The notes below the pieces were generated by a model. The model saw only the letters and a program-made list of their open reading frames with translations. It searched no databases and had not been told where the DNA came from. From Christensenella sp. UBA4636 (GTDB lineage: Bacteria > Bacillota > Clostridia > Christensenellales > Borkfalkiaceae): a stretch of 41,891 nt of DNA. The stretch lies in assembly GCA_002405915.1 (NCBI GenBank), contig DHMS01000022.1:1-41891 (forward strand). Direction: 5' to 3'. Below are positions 8,364-15,431 of this stretch, piece by piece; positions within the stretch are counted from its first letter, which is position 1, and each line of letters starts with the position of its first letter. Made by a program: the position numbers and the translations under genes.

Positions 8364-8466
8364 TCTCGGCGGGGGCGAAAGCAAGAATACGCGACGGGAA
8401 ATATTCACATTATTGTAAAATGTGTGCAAAAGGCTTTTATTTGTGGTTATTTTATAAGATTTTAGG

Positions 8467-8495
8467 TTGAGTTTTTTTATACTTTGTGCTAACAT
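8467..8495 (+). promoter_or_regulatory. SigA-type promoter of the CPBP protease gene
   Basis: TTGAGT (8467-8472), 17-bp spacer, TAACAT (8490-8495). The -10 hexamer is identical to that of the divergent kinase promoter. Confidence 0.55.
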
Positions 8496-8527
8496 GATTA
8501 TATAAGTTTTCGGGAGGATAAACGCAT

Positions 8528-9292
8528 ATGGACAATAGAAAAAACTTAAGCCTATACACGTTTTTGCTCGTCGCGCTCGCGCTTAGCGTAACGATATATT
8601 TTATTCCGCTCGATATTTCAACCGACGAAAACTTTAATAAGCTTTTCAAGGATATTTTGATACGCTTAATAGTGCTTGCCGTGCTTATTTTCGTAGTTTT
8701 TTCTTTCGGCTCGAAAAGCCTTTTAGCATTTAAAAAACCGACTAAAAACGCTTTGCCCGTAATAATCGCCGCGCTGTTCGTTGCCGCGGCAAACTTCCCG
8801 TTCCACGCGCTTATCGCAGGCTCGGCAACAATCGACGACGGCTTAATGTGCGTAATGCTTGCCGCGGAGTGCATAGTAGTCGCCCTAATGGAAGAACTTT
8901 TCTTCCGCGGAATACTCTACGAAGCTATTTTAGGCAAACTGAAAGGCAAAAAGAACGCGGTATTTTTGCGCGTTATAATCTCTGCGGCGGCGTTTTCGTT
9001 ATTTCACCTTTTAAACTTGCTCGGCGGCGCGGGAATAGGCGCAACGGCTTTGCAAGTGGCGTATACCTTTTTGTTAGGTTGCCTTTTCGGCGCGTTAAAG
9101 GAAGCTACGAACTGCATTTATTACGGCGCGATAGTCCATGCCCTCTTCAACTTCGGCGGCAACGTCGTTACTTACGCGGGCTCGGGGCAATTTCAAGACT
9201 ACTTTTTTTGGATAATAACAATCTCCGTAGGTCTGCTTGCGGGCGTTATCACGCTTTTAACGCTTATCGGCGAAAACGAAAAGAAAAATTGA
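8528..9292 (+). CDS. CPBP/CAAX-like intramembrane metalloprotease (Abi family)
   Basis: 254-residue polytopic membrane protein. The diagnostic motifs are all present: EELFFRG (Glu122, Glu123, Arg127), FSLFH (His160) and HALFNFGG (His204, Asn208), which together form the metal-bound active site of CPBP (Rce1-like) proteases. About eight hydrophobic helices are visible. GGGAGGA precedes the ATG by about nine bases. Bacterial members process prenylated-like or bacteriocin-related peptides or act in envelope maintenance; no bacteriocin gene is adjacent, so the substrate is unknown. It is transcribed alone between its promoter (8467-8495) and a strong bidirectional terminator. Confidence 0.88.
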   Translation: MDNRKNLSLYTFLLVALALSVTIYFIPLDISTDENFNKLFKDILIRLIVLAVLIFVVFSFGSKSLLAFKKPTKNALPVIIAALFVAAANFPFHALIAGSATIDDGLMCVMLAAECIVVALMEELFFRGILYEAILGKLKGKKNAVFLRVIISAAAFSLFHLLNLLGGAGIGATALQVAYTFLLGCLFGALKEATNCIYYGAIVHALFNFGGNVVTYAGSGQFQDYFFWIITISVGLLAGVITLLTLIGENEKKN

Positions 9293-9308
9293 CGGCTTTT
9301 TCGGCTTC

Positions 9309-9343
9309 AAAAAAGCTCTGCTTTTTACGGCAGAGCTTTTTTT
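9309..9343. terminator. Bidirectional terminator after the CPBP protease
   Basis: GCTCTGC (9315-9321) pairs with GCAGAGC (9330-9336); six A precede and seven T follow, so it can also stop minus-strand transcripts coming from guaB. Confidence 0.85.
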
Positions 9344-9352
9344 GCGCCTAAA

Positions 9353-9517
9353 TTACTTTATAGTAAGAAATTTCGTTTCGCCTTTATACAGCGTGCAAGC
9401 GACGGAAGAATACGTCATATACCCTTTCAACGCCGTTTCAATGGCGAAAGTCGCCATTATGTTACCCGAAGAATCTTTTAGCGTGTACTCGCCCGCGGCA
9501 ACAAAAGCCGAGAGCAA
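9353..9517 (-). pseudogene. Short frame or gene remnant downstream of guaB
   Basis: On the minus strand a frame runs from about 9560 to a TAA at 9353. From a TTG at 9517 it gives 54 residues, starting MLSAFVAAGEYTLKD and ending YKGETKFLTIK. The composition looks protein-like (alternating strands, GEYTLKDSSGN turn), with the region's usual codon choice, but there is no ATG and no ribosome site, so it may be the C-terminal remnant of a decayed lipoprotein or beta-rich domain. A plus-strand frame over the same bases (9342-9545) looks like its shadow. Low certainty. Confidence 0.35.
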
Positions 9518-9553
9518 ATACGAAAGCGTACATATTGATAGATAAATACGCCG

Positions 9554-9576
9554 ATAATCGACTTATAGCGCGACTT
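9554..9576 (-). repeat. Intergenic 15-bp motif, copy A (immediately after guaB)
   Basis: In guaB sense the sequence just past the stop is GTCGCG then CTATAAGTCGATTAT. The same 14-15-bp core recurs at 17107-17120, 28101-28115, 33959-33973 and, with two changes, 28931-28948. Confidence 0.75.
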
Positions 9577-11032
9577 AGCTACGAGAAGTGTAGTTAGGCG
9601 ATTCCTTAGTGATATTGATATCGTGCGGGTGGCTTTCGATAAGACCGGCATTCGTAATCTTCACGAATTCGGCTTTTTCGGCAAGAGTCTTTAAGTCGGG
9701 TGCGCCGGCGTAACCCATACCCGAGCGAATGCCGCCGACCATTTGGAACACGATGTCCGCAAGGCTTCCGCGATAAGGAACTCTGCCTTCAACGCCTTCG
9801 GGAACGAATTTGTTTGCGTCCTCCTGGAAGTATCTGTCCTTACTGCCGCAAGACATAGCCGAAAGACTGCCCATTCCGCGATAAACCTTAAAGCTTCTGC
9901 CCTGGTAAATTTCCATCTGTCCCGGGCTTTCGTCGGTACCTGCGAAAAGCGAACCTATCATAACGGCTGACGCGCCCGCGGCAAGAGCTTTGACTATATC
10001 GCCGCTGTACTTAATGCCGCCGTCCGCAATGATAGTTATGCCGAGTTTTGCAGCTTCTTCCGCGCAATCCATAACTGCGGTGAGTTGCGGAACGCCTATA
10101 CCGGCTACGACGCGCGTAGTGCAGATAGAGCCGGGTCCGATACCGACCTTAACCACGTCCGCGCCTACGTCGTAGAGCGCGCGAACAGCCGCGGCTGTTG
10201 CCACGTTACCCGCGATTACGGGCAAGTTCGGGTATTTCGCCTTGATTTTTCTAATGTTTTCGATAACGTATTTGGAGTGACCGTGCGCCGTGTCTACGGC
10301 AAGAACGTCGACTCTGTTTTTGACGAGTTCTTCAACTCTTTCGAAGGTGTCCTTAGCGGTGCCGACCGCCGCGCCGACCAAAAGTCTGCCGTTTTTGTCT
10401 TTGGCGGAATTAGGATATTGACGGGCTTTTTCGATGTCCTTTATAGTGATAAGCCCCTTTAAGTAACCGTTTTCGTCGACGATAGGAAGCTTTTCTATGC
10501 GTTTGCTCGCAAGGATTTTAACGGCGTCGTCAAGAGAAGTGCCTACGGGAGCCGTGACGAGATTGTCCTTAGTCATAACCGCAGAAACGGGCTGCGTAAA
10601 GTCACTTTCGAAGCGCAGATCTCGGTTTGTCAAAATGCCGACGAGTTTGCCGTCGTCCGTGGTTACCGGTACGCCCGAAATGCGGTACTTTTTCATAAGG
10701 TCCAAAGCGTCGCTTACGGACTGTTCGGGATGAACGAAGAACGGGTCGGTTATAACGCCGTGTTCGCTTCTTTTTACTCTGTCAACCTCGCGCGCCTGAA
10801 CTTCGATAGGAATGTTTTTGTGAATGATACCTATTCCCCCCTCGCGCGCCATAGCGATTGCCATGCGCGATTCGGTTACGGTGTCCATAGCCGCACTCAT
10901 AAGCGGCACGTTGAGCTTAATGCCCTTGCAAAGTTCGCTCGTCATGTCCACGTTTTGCGGAAGAACGCTCGAAGCGGCGGGTACTAAAAGCACGTCGTCA
11001 AAGGTGAGAGCTTCTTTTAAAATTTTTGCCAT
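9575..11032 (-). CDS. guaB: Inosine-5'-monophosphate dehydrogenase
   Basis: 485 residues, normal length. It catalyses the NAD-dependent oxidation of IMP to XMP, the committed step of GMP synthesis. The TIM-barrel start AKILKEALTFDDVLLVPAASSVLP is canonical, two CBS domains occupy about 95-205 (ISGVPVTTDDGKLVGILTNRDLRF; KLPIVDENGYLKGLITIKDIE), the catalytic loop is GIGPGSICTTRVVAG with the nucleophile at Cys304, and the flap region has GMGSLSAM and EGVEGRVPYRG. The start is fixed by AGGAGG five bases upstream. It lies 30 bases after a small membrane-protein gene and likely shares its promoter (11725-11753). A copy of the intergenic repeat abuts the stop codon. Confidence 0.98.
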   Translation of the reverse strand: MAKILKEALTFDDVLLVPAASSVLPQNVDMTSELCKGIKLNVPLMSAAMDTVTESRMAIAMAREGGIGIIHKNIPIEVQAREVDRVKRSEHGVITDPFFVHPEQSVSDALDLMKKYRISGVPVTTDDGKLVGILTNRDLRFESDFTQPVSAVMTKDNLVTAPVGTSLDDAVKILASKRIEKLPIVDENGYLKGLITIKDIEKARQYPNSAKDKNGRLLVGAAVGTAKDTFERVEELVKNRVDVLAVDTAHGHSKYVIENIRKIKAKYPNLPVIAGNVATAAAVRALYDVGADVVKVGIGPGSICTTRVVAGIGVPQLTAVMDCAEEAAKLGITIIADGGIKYSGDIVKALAAGASAVMIGSLFAGTDESPGQMEIYQGRSFKVYRGMGSLSAMSCGSKDRYFQEDANKFVPEGVEGRVPYRGSLADIVFQMVGGIRSGMGYAGAPDLKTLAEKAEFVKITNAGLIESHPHDINITKESPNYTSRS

Positions 11033-11062
11033 TATTGCCTCCTTTCGTAAGTAAGTAGTTAG

Positions 11063-11668
11063 TTATCCTATAATTATTTGTATGTTTTGCTTGTCGTCTT
11101 CTATCGTCGCCTTTTCCGTTTCCGTAAAAGAAGAAAGGTCGAAAGAATTTAGTTTTTCCAAAATTTTTGCAAGCGTTTGCTTGTCCTTTTTATCAGTCGC
11201 GGCAAACATGAGCGCACGGAGCGACGAACCGGACGGATAGGAAGAAGAATAATACGCAAGATATTCGGAAGCTTTTTTTAAAGCGTCGTCGGGTTTGCCG
11301 ACGATATAAAGCGATTTCACGGAAGAAGCAGTCATCAAATCGTAATACGCTTGTCCGTCTTTTTCTTCCTTACAATATTTTTTAAAGCTTTCTCCGTCGC
11401 AATACTTTGTAACGTATTCGGCGGAAAGCTCGGCGTTTTCTTCCTTAAAGCACAAAAGTTCGGCAAGCCTTTTTAAGTCCTCTTCGCTTTCGCTCTTGTC
11501 GTAAGCGCGCTTCATAAGCCTTACCGCACCGCTATAATTGCCGAGATTTTCGTAAAAAGAAGCGAGCGGAGCAGGCAGAAACAACGCGAAAAAGCCGTAA
11601 ACGAGGAGCAGTACGGCAAAGATTGCCGCAACCGTCGATAAAGCAACTTTAAGCACAAATTTCCCCAT
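11063..11668 (-). CDS. Membrane-anchored, TPR-like helical protein of unknown function
   Basis: 201 residues: a single N-terminal transmembrane helix (about 7-30, LSTVAAIFAVLLLVYGFFALFLP), then an all-helical region with repeat-like pairs ('FYENLGNYSGAVRLMKRAYDKS', 'YIVGKPDDALKKASEYLAYYSSSY') reminiscent of degenerate TPR repeats. It probably displays a helical scaffold outside or at the membrane. GGAGAG precedes the ATG by a few bases. It is the first gene of a transcript with guaB, 30 bases apart, but no functional link is evident. I do not recognise a named family. Confidence 0.7.
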   Translation of the reverse strand: MGKFVLKVALSTVAAIFAVLLLVYGFFALFLPAPLASFYENLGNYSGAVRLMKRAYDKSESEEDLKRLAELLCFKEENAELSAEYVTKYCDGESFKKYCKEEKDGQAYYDLMTASSVKSLYIVGKPDDALKKASEYLAYYSSSYPSGSSLRALMFAATDKKDKQTLAKILEKLNSFDLSSFTETEKATIEDDKQNIQIIIG

Positions 11669-11724
11669 AAATCTCTCCGAAAAATTTTATATTAATTCTG
11701 TCTGTATTTTGATAAATTTTTAAT

Positions 11725-11753
11725 ATTCTATCATAAGTTTACGCTAAAAGCAA
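11725..11753 (-). promoter_or_regulatory. Promoter of the TPR-like gene and guaB
   Basis: Minus strand: TTGCTT (complement of 11748-11753), 17-bp spacer, TAGAAT (complement of 11725-11730). Confidence 0.55.
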
Positions 11754-11801
11754 CCAAAAAACGGCGTTTTTTCAAATATCCCGTAATAAAGCGAACAAAA
11801 T

Positions 11802-11820
11802 CCGAATAATCTTTATTCGG
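11802..11820 (+). promoter_or_regulatory. 8-3-8 hairpin immediately upstream of the small lipoprotein gene
   Basis: CCGAATAA (11802-11809) and TTATTCGG (11813-11820) around TCT, ending 12 bases before the ATG and covering the only SD-like sequence (GGGAC). It could be an operator or a translation-controlling hairpin. Confidence 0.4.
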
Positions 11821-11832
11821 GACATATTTTTA

Positions 11833-12477
11833 ATGAAAACAAAAGTCGTTTTGATTATTTTAACCGCGTTTATTGTTACGCTTACCCTCTCCGCTTGCGC
11901 AAAAACGCCCGATTATTCCTCCGCTTTAAGCGAAATACGCTACGCCGTGTACGCCTTGAACGGCGAAAATTTTACGGGCGAAGCGTATTTTTGCCGCCGC
12001 GAAACGCCCTACGCGGACGACGGCAGCATAGGCGATATGAAAGACTACCTTATTTTGCGCTTTACACCCTCTTCCGTTCCGTCCTCTGCGGACGTTACCG
12101 TCAGCGTGGGAGAAAGAAAAGCGGAACTCACGTTCCGCGCCGAGTCGGACGCATACGTCGCAACTCTTTTAGCAGACGACTTCGCCCCCGAAAAAAGCCT
12201 TTTATGCTACCGCGCCGGCGAAGTTTACGAGGAAGTGCCTTTCATGCCAATAGCGGGCGGCGAGCAAGATTACAAAAAGATTTTCGCCGCGTTCACATCT
12301 CAAAAAGCCGAACTTTTAAAGAGTTTGGACGGAAAAGAGTTTGAACTCCGTTTGCGGCTTATGCGGCGCGACGAAAAGACTTTCTGGTACGTAGCCGTGA
12401 TAACGAATGAGCAAACGCAAAGCTTTTTAGCCGACGAAAACGGCAAGATAATCGCCGAAAAAGTCACAAATAATTAA
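11833..12477 (+). CDS. Predicted lipoprotein of unknown function
   Basis: 214 residues with a lipoprotein signal peptide (VVLIILTAFIVTLTLSAC, Cys21 the lipid-attachment residue). The mature part is rich in paired beta strands ('YAVYALNGENFTGEAYFCRRETPY', 'YLILRFTPSS', 'EFELRLRLMRRDEKTFWYVAVITNEQ'). It resembles small beta-sandwich lipoproteins but no family was recognised. Its SD is poor and sits in a hairpin. It is divergent from the guaB transcript and ends before the 110-bp palindromic element. Probably attached to the outer face of the membrane. Confidence 0.7.
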   Translation: MKTKVVLIILTAFIVTLTLSACAKTPDYSSALSEIRYAVYALNGENFTGEAYFCRRETPYADDGSIGDMKDYLILRFTPSSVPSSADVTVSVGERKAELTFRAESDAYVATLLADDFAPEKSLLCYRAGEVYEEVPFMPIAGGEQDYKKIFAAFTSQKAELLKSLDGKEFELRLRLMRRDEKTFWYVAVITNEQTQSFLADENGKIIAEKVTNN

Positions 12478-12611
12478 GTAACACATTACTCATCTCTAAT
12501 CAATACGCAAAAAATAAAGTAATAGGGATTACATTCTTTATCAATAATTATTTTTGCGGAACTCAATTGTGTTACATCGTTTCAAAAACTTTATCAGCAA
12601 AAATGCGAAGC

Positions 12612-12721
12612 ACCTAAAAGAGCGTATTTTTTGATGATTTTTTGCGAGCGTGAGGGATGCTGTACTTGCCGTACTGCGCCCGAGCGGTCGCGGAAAAGCG
12701 CAAAAAAGCCGCCTTTTAGGT
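12612..12721. repeat. 110-bp imperfect palindromic element (possible mobile repeat or structured RNA)
   Basis: Nested arms fold the whole interval into one long stem: ACCTAAAAG (12612-12620) with CTTTTAGGT (12713-12721); TTTTTTGCG (12638-12646) with CGCAAAAAA (12699-12707); then GCGA/TCGC and GGG/CCC steps up to a GTAC-TTGCC-GTAC tip at 12663-12675. No coding frame fits. The flanking 12478-12611 and 12722-12752 are AT-rich with nothing else recognised. Nature unknown: miniature inverted-repeat element or a ncRNA are both possible. Confidence 0.6.
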
Positions 12722-12752
12722 AATTAGGGATAAGGAATGTAAGACCTAAACT

Positions 12753-12790
12753 AAACGGGCAATCGCAAAAATGCGAAAGCCCGTTTTATC
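12753..12790. terminator. Bidirectional terminator between the lipoprotein and CvpA-like genes
   Basis: AAACGGGC (12753-12760) pairs with GCCCGTTT (12779-12786), with an inner TCGCA/TGCGA stem. A-rich before, TTTTATCTTTT after; it probably ends the minus-strand CvpA-like transcript. Confidence 0.75.
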
Positions 12791-12792
12791 TT

Positions 12793-13401
12793 TTAAAAAT
12801 TGCCGTGGAGAATTTCAAGAAGCTTATGCGCAAAACCTAAGTCGTTAAACACGCCGTTGAGCGGATTTATTCTGTAAATGAAGCCGGACACCACGTTGGC
12901 GCGCAAAACTTCGTCCGCCGCCTGCATACTGCCAGCGTCCGCAAACGCGTGAATGCAACCGAAAACGCAAGCGATAACGCCGATGTAAAGGCATACGCCC
13001 ACAACGCAACCGATAGTCTTATTTACTCCGCCGATAACGGGCTTCTTCGTAAAAAGCGAACCGATTGCTTTAAACAAAAGCGTTACTATTATATACGACA
13101 GAATGAAAGATATAACGGCAAGCGCAAAGATTGCGAACCCGTCGTAAATATATTCCATCGGAAAAAACTCGGTTGCTAAAGCCGTCGTTCCTATAACGTT
13201 CGCAAGCATTGCCGCAAACGCGTCGATTATTCCAAAAACATGGAATAGGAAAACGAAACCCGCACTCATCACAAAGAAGAGCGCGATATGAATAACGATG
13301 CCCAAAAAGCCGCCCGTCATACCCGTGATTCCCGCTTTTATACTGCCGAAAACAGTAAGAGCAAGCAGCAATAAAACCACTACGTCAAGTATCCAGTACA
13401 T
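12793..13401 (-). CDS. CvpA-like polytopic membrane protein
   Basis: 202 residues with four to five hydrophobic helices. The signature 'GGVNKTIGCVVGVCLYIGVI' after a long hydrophobic hairpin (FAIFALAVISFILSYIIVTLLF) matches the CvpA (colicin V production) family pattern of a conserved N-(K/R)..G...G near helix four. CvpA proteins sit in the inner membrane and have been tied to envelope homeostasis and bacteriocin export; function here is unproven. AGGTG precedes the ATG. It has its own promoter with perfect consensus hexamers (13476-13504) and a following terminator, so it is a single-gene unit. Confidence 0.7.
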   Translation of the reverse strand: MYWILDVVVLLLLALTVFGSIKAGITGMTGGFLGIVIHIALFFVMSAGFVFLFHVFGIIDAFAAMLANVIGTTALATEFFPMEYIYDGFAIFALAVISFILSYIIVTLLFKAIGSLFTKKPVIGGVNKTIGCVVGVCLYIGVIACVFGCIHAFADAGSMQAADEVLRANVVSGFIYRINPLNGVFNDLGFAHKLLEILHGNF

Positions 13402-13475
13402 ATTTCACCTCAAACCGCTTCTTTTTCGGCAAAAAATTGCGTGCGAAAAACAAAGCGATTAACTAAGATATATCT

Positions 13476-13504
13476 ATTATATTAAATAATTTTGCTATTG
13501 TCAA
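13476..13504 (-). promoter_or_regulatory. Perfect-consensus SigA promoter of the CvpA-like gene
   Basis: Minus strand: TTGACA (complement of 13499-13504), 17 bp, TATAAT (complement of 13476-13481). Confidence 0.85.
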
Positions 13505-13630
13505 TAGTTTCCTTAAAAATTTCGTGCATTTAAAGACCGTTTAAGCCCAGCTAAATGCAATTTTCAAGGAATTTTCACAATCGGGCGCGAATTTTGCCCT
13601 ATCAAGCACTAAAAAGCAAGCCTCGGCAAG

Positions 13631-15253
13631 TTACATTTTGAAACTGTCTTTAAGCGACACGATTTCCGAAAGAATAATCTTGCCGTTCTCGACCATTTTT
13701 TTGTAGTAACCTTTGCGGAGAAGCTGGAAGCTTTCGCCCTCTTTTGCTTCCTCGATATACTTTTCGGCGTAGCCTTGTAAAACGGTAAGGCTGTGTTCGT
13801 TCATTCTCTCGGAGAAGTCCTGCCCCGGATATTCGGCGTCCTTTAAAAGGTATTCATACTGCCTTATTTCGACGGGAACGGCGTTTCTCGCGTCGACCCA
13901 CTGAATTGTGCCTTTAACCTTTATGTCGCTACCGGCTTCGCCGCTCTTTGTGCCGGGCAAAACGGAGCAATGTACGAGCTTGACGTTTCCGTCCTCGTCA
14001 GCTTCATAACTTTCGCACTTAACTACGTACGCGCCTTTAAGCCTTACGAGTCCGCCGACTTTCATTCGGAAGTATTTAGGCGGCGGGCATACGGAAAAGT
14101 CCTCCGCGTCGATATAAATTTCGTTTGAGAAAGTCATTTTGCGCTTGCCGAGTTCCGGTTTGTTCGGGTTAATTTCAAGCTCCGCTTCCTCTTCCCCCTC
14201 TAAGTTGTCGATAACAACCTTTATCGGGTTGAAAACAGCCATAGCTCGGGGGGCTTCCTTGTTGAGATAATCGCGCGCGAAATGCTCAAAATACCCTACT
14301 TCTATCTCGGAATTAGCCTTTGCAACGCCTATTTCTTCGCAGAAATTTTTGAGCGCTTGAGCCGGTATACCGCGGTTCCTAAGCCCCGTCAAGGTCGGCA
14401 TGCGCGGGTCGTCCCACCCGGAAACCATATGTTCTTCGACGAGTTTTTTGAGATATCTCTTGCTCATAACGGTGTTGGTTATATTGAGCCTTGCAAATTC
14501 TATCTGGCGCGGCTTATGCGTAACGCCCGTGTTTTCCACAACCCAATTGTAAAGCGGACGGTGGTCCTCGAATTCAAGCGTGCAAAGCGAATGAGTTACG
14601 CCCTGCATAGAGTCGCAAATGGGGTGCGCGTAGTCGTACATCGGGTAAATGCACCATTTGTCGCCCGTTCTATGGTGCGTTGCGTGAAGAACGCGGTAGA
14701 TAACGGGGTCGCGCATGTTAATGTTGGGCGAAGCCATATCTATCTTCGCGCGCAAAACCTTTTCGCCGTCCTTATACTTGCCTTCTTTCATTTCTTCGAA
14801 AAGCTTCAAGTTCTCTTCGACCGAGCGGTTGCGCCACGGCGATTCTTTACCGGGTTCGGTGAGCGTGCCGCGGTTTTCTCTTATCTCGTCTGCGGTCATG
14901 TCGCAAACGAAGGCTTTGCCGTCCTTAATAAGCTTAATAGCAAGCTCGTAGATTGTATCGAAAAAGTCGGAAGCGTAATGAATTTCATACCACTTGAAGC
15001 CGAGCCATTCGATATCCTTTTTTATGGCGTCGACGTATTCCGTTTTTTCCTTGGACGGGTTGGTGTCGTCGAAAAAGAGGTTGCAAAGCCCGCCGTACTT
15101 TTGCGCCGTGCCGAAGTTTAAGCACAAGCTCTTCGCATGCCCTACATGCAGATACCCGTTAGGCTCGGGCGGAAAGCGGGTGTGAACGGTCGTAACCTTG
15201 CCCTCGGCAAGTTCTTCGTTAATAATGTCCTCGATAAAGTTTTTAGCTTCCAT
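13631..15253 (-). CDS. glnS: Glutaminyl-tRNA synthetase
   Basis: 540 residues, full length. Class I synthetase that charges tRNA-Gln with glutamine. Visible: TRFPPEPNGYLHVGHAKSLC with the HIGH-type HVGH at 36-39, FDDTNPSKEKTEYVDAI, the tRNA-Gln specific DPVIYRVLHATHHRTGDKWCIYPMYDYAHP, the MSKR signature at 263-266, and a C-terminal beta-barrel anticodon-binding region (FSVCPPPKYFRMKVGGLVRLKGAY). AAGGAG lies five bases before the ATG. Its presence suggests direct Gln charging rather than only the GatCAB route. It is divergent from glyQS across a 178-bp promoter region. No convincing terminator is visible behind it. Confidence 0.97.
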   Translation of the reverse strand: MEAKNFIEDIINEELAEGKVTTVHTRFPPEPNGYLHVGHAKSLCLNFGTAQKYGGLCNLFFDDTNPSKEKTEYVDAIKKDIEWLGFKWYEIHYASDFFDTIYELAIKLIKDGKAFVCDMTADEIRENRGTLTEPGKESPWRNRSVEENLKLFEEMKEGKYKDGEKVLRAKIDMASPNINMRDPVIYRVLHATHHRTGDKWCIYPMYDYAHPICDSMQGVTHSLCTLEFEDHRPLYNWVVENTGVTHKPRQIEFARLNITNTVMSKRYLKKLVEEHMVSGWDDPRMPTLTGLRNRGIPAQALKNFCEEIGVAKANSEIEVGYFEHFARDYLNKEAPRAMAVFNPIKVVIDNLEGEEEAELEINPNKPELGKRKMTFSNEIYIDAEDFSVCPPPKYFRMKVGGLVRLKGAYVVKCESYEADEDGNVKLVHCSVLPGTKSGEAGSDIKVKGTIQWVDARNAVPVEIRQYEYLLKDAEYPGQDFSERMNEHSLTVLQGYAEKYIEEAKEGESFQLLRKGYYKKMVENGKIILSEIVSLKDSFKM

Positions 15254-15312
15254 ACTTGCTCCTTTTCTTTCTGCCGCGCTTAAAATAAGGCGGCTTTGTG
15301 TTTTATTAGCTT

Positions 15313-15341
15313 ATTTTATCACTTTTATGAAAAATAATCAA
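15313..15341 (-). promoter_or_regulatory. Promoter of glnS
   Basis: Minus strand: TTGATT (complement of 15336-15341), 17 bp, TAAAAT (complement of 15313-15318). Confidence 0.6.
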
Positions 15342-15370
15342 CTCAAATTATTCAACTTGCAAATATAAGC

Positions 15371-15399
15371 TTGACTTTATCGCAAGATTTATCTAAAAT
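15371..15399 (+). promoter_or_regulatory. Promoter of glyQS
   Basis: TTGACT (15371-15376), 17 bp, TAAAAT (15394-15399). The leader to the ATG is only about 25 nt, leaving no room for a T-box. Confidence 0.6.
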
Positions 15400-15431
15400 A
15401 TTTATAGACTTTACGAAAAAGAGGTATAAGT

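Noticed and set aside
9342..9545. 67-codon plus-strand frame after the CPBP gene
   Set aside because: Starts inside the terminator, no SD; the minus-strand frame over the same bases looks more protein-like.
15254..15431. T-box riboswitch between glnS and glyQS, or before aspS
   Set aside because: Promoter to start distances are too short and no T-box core sequence is present.
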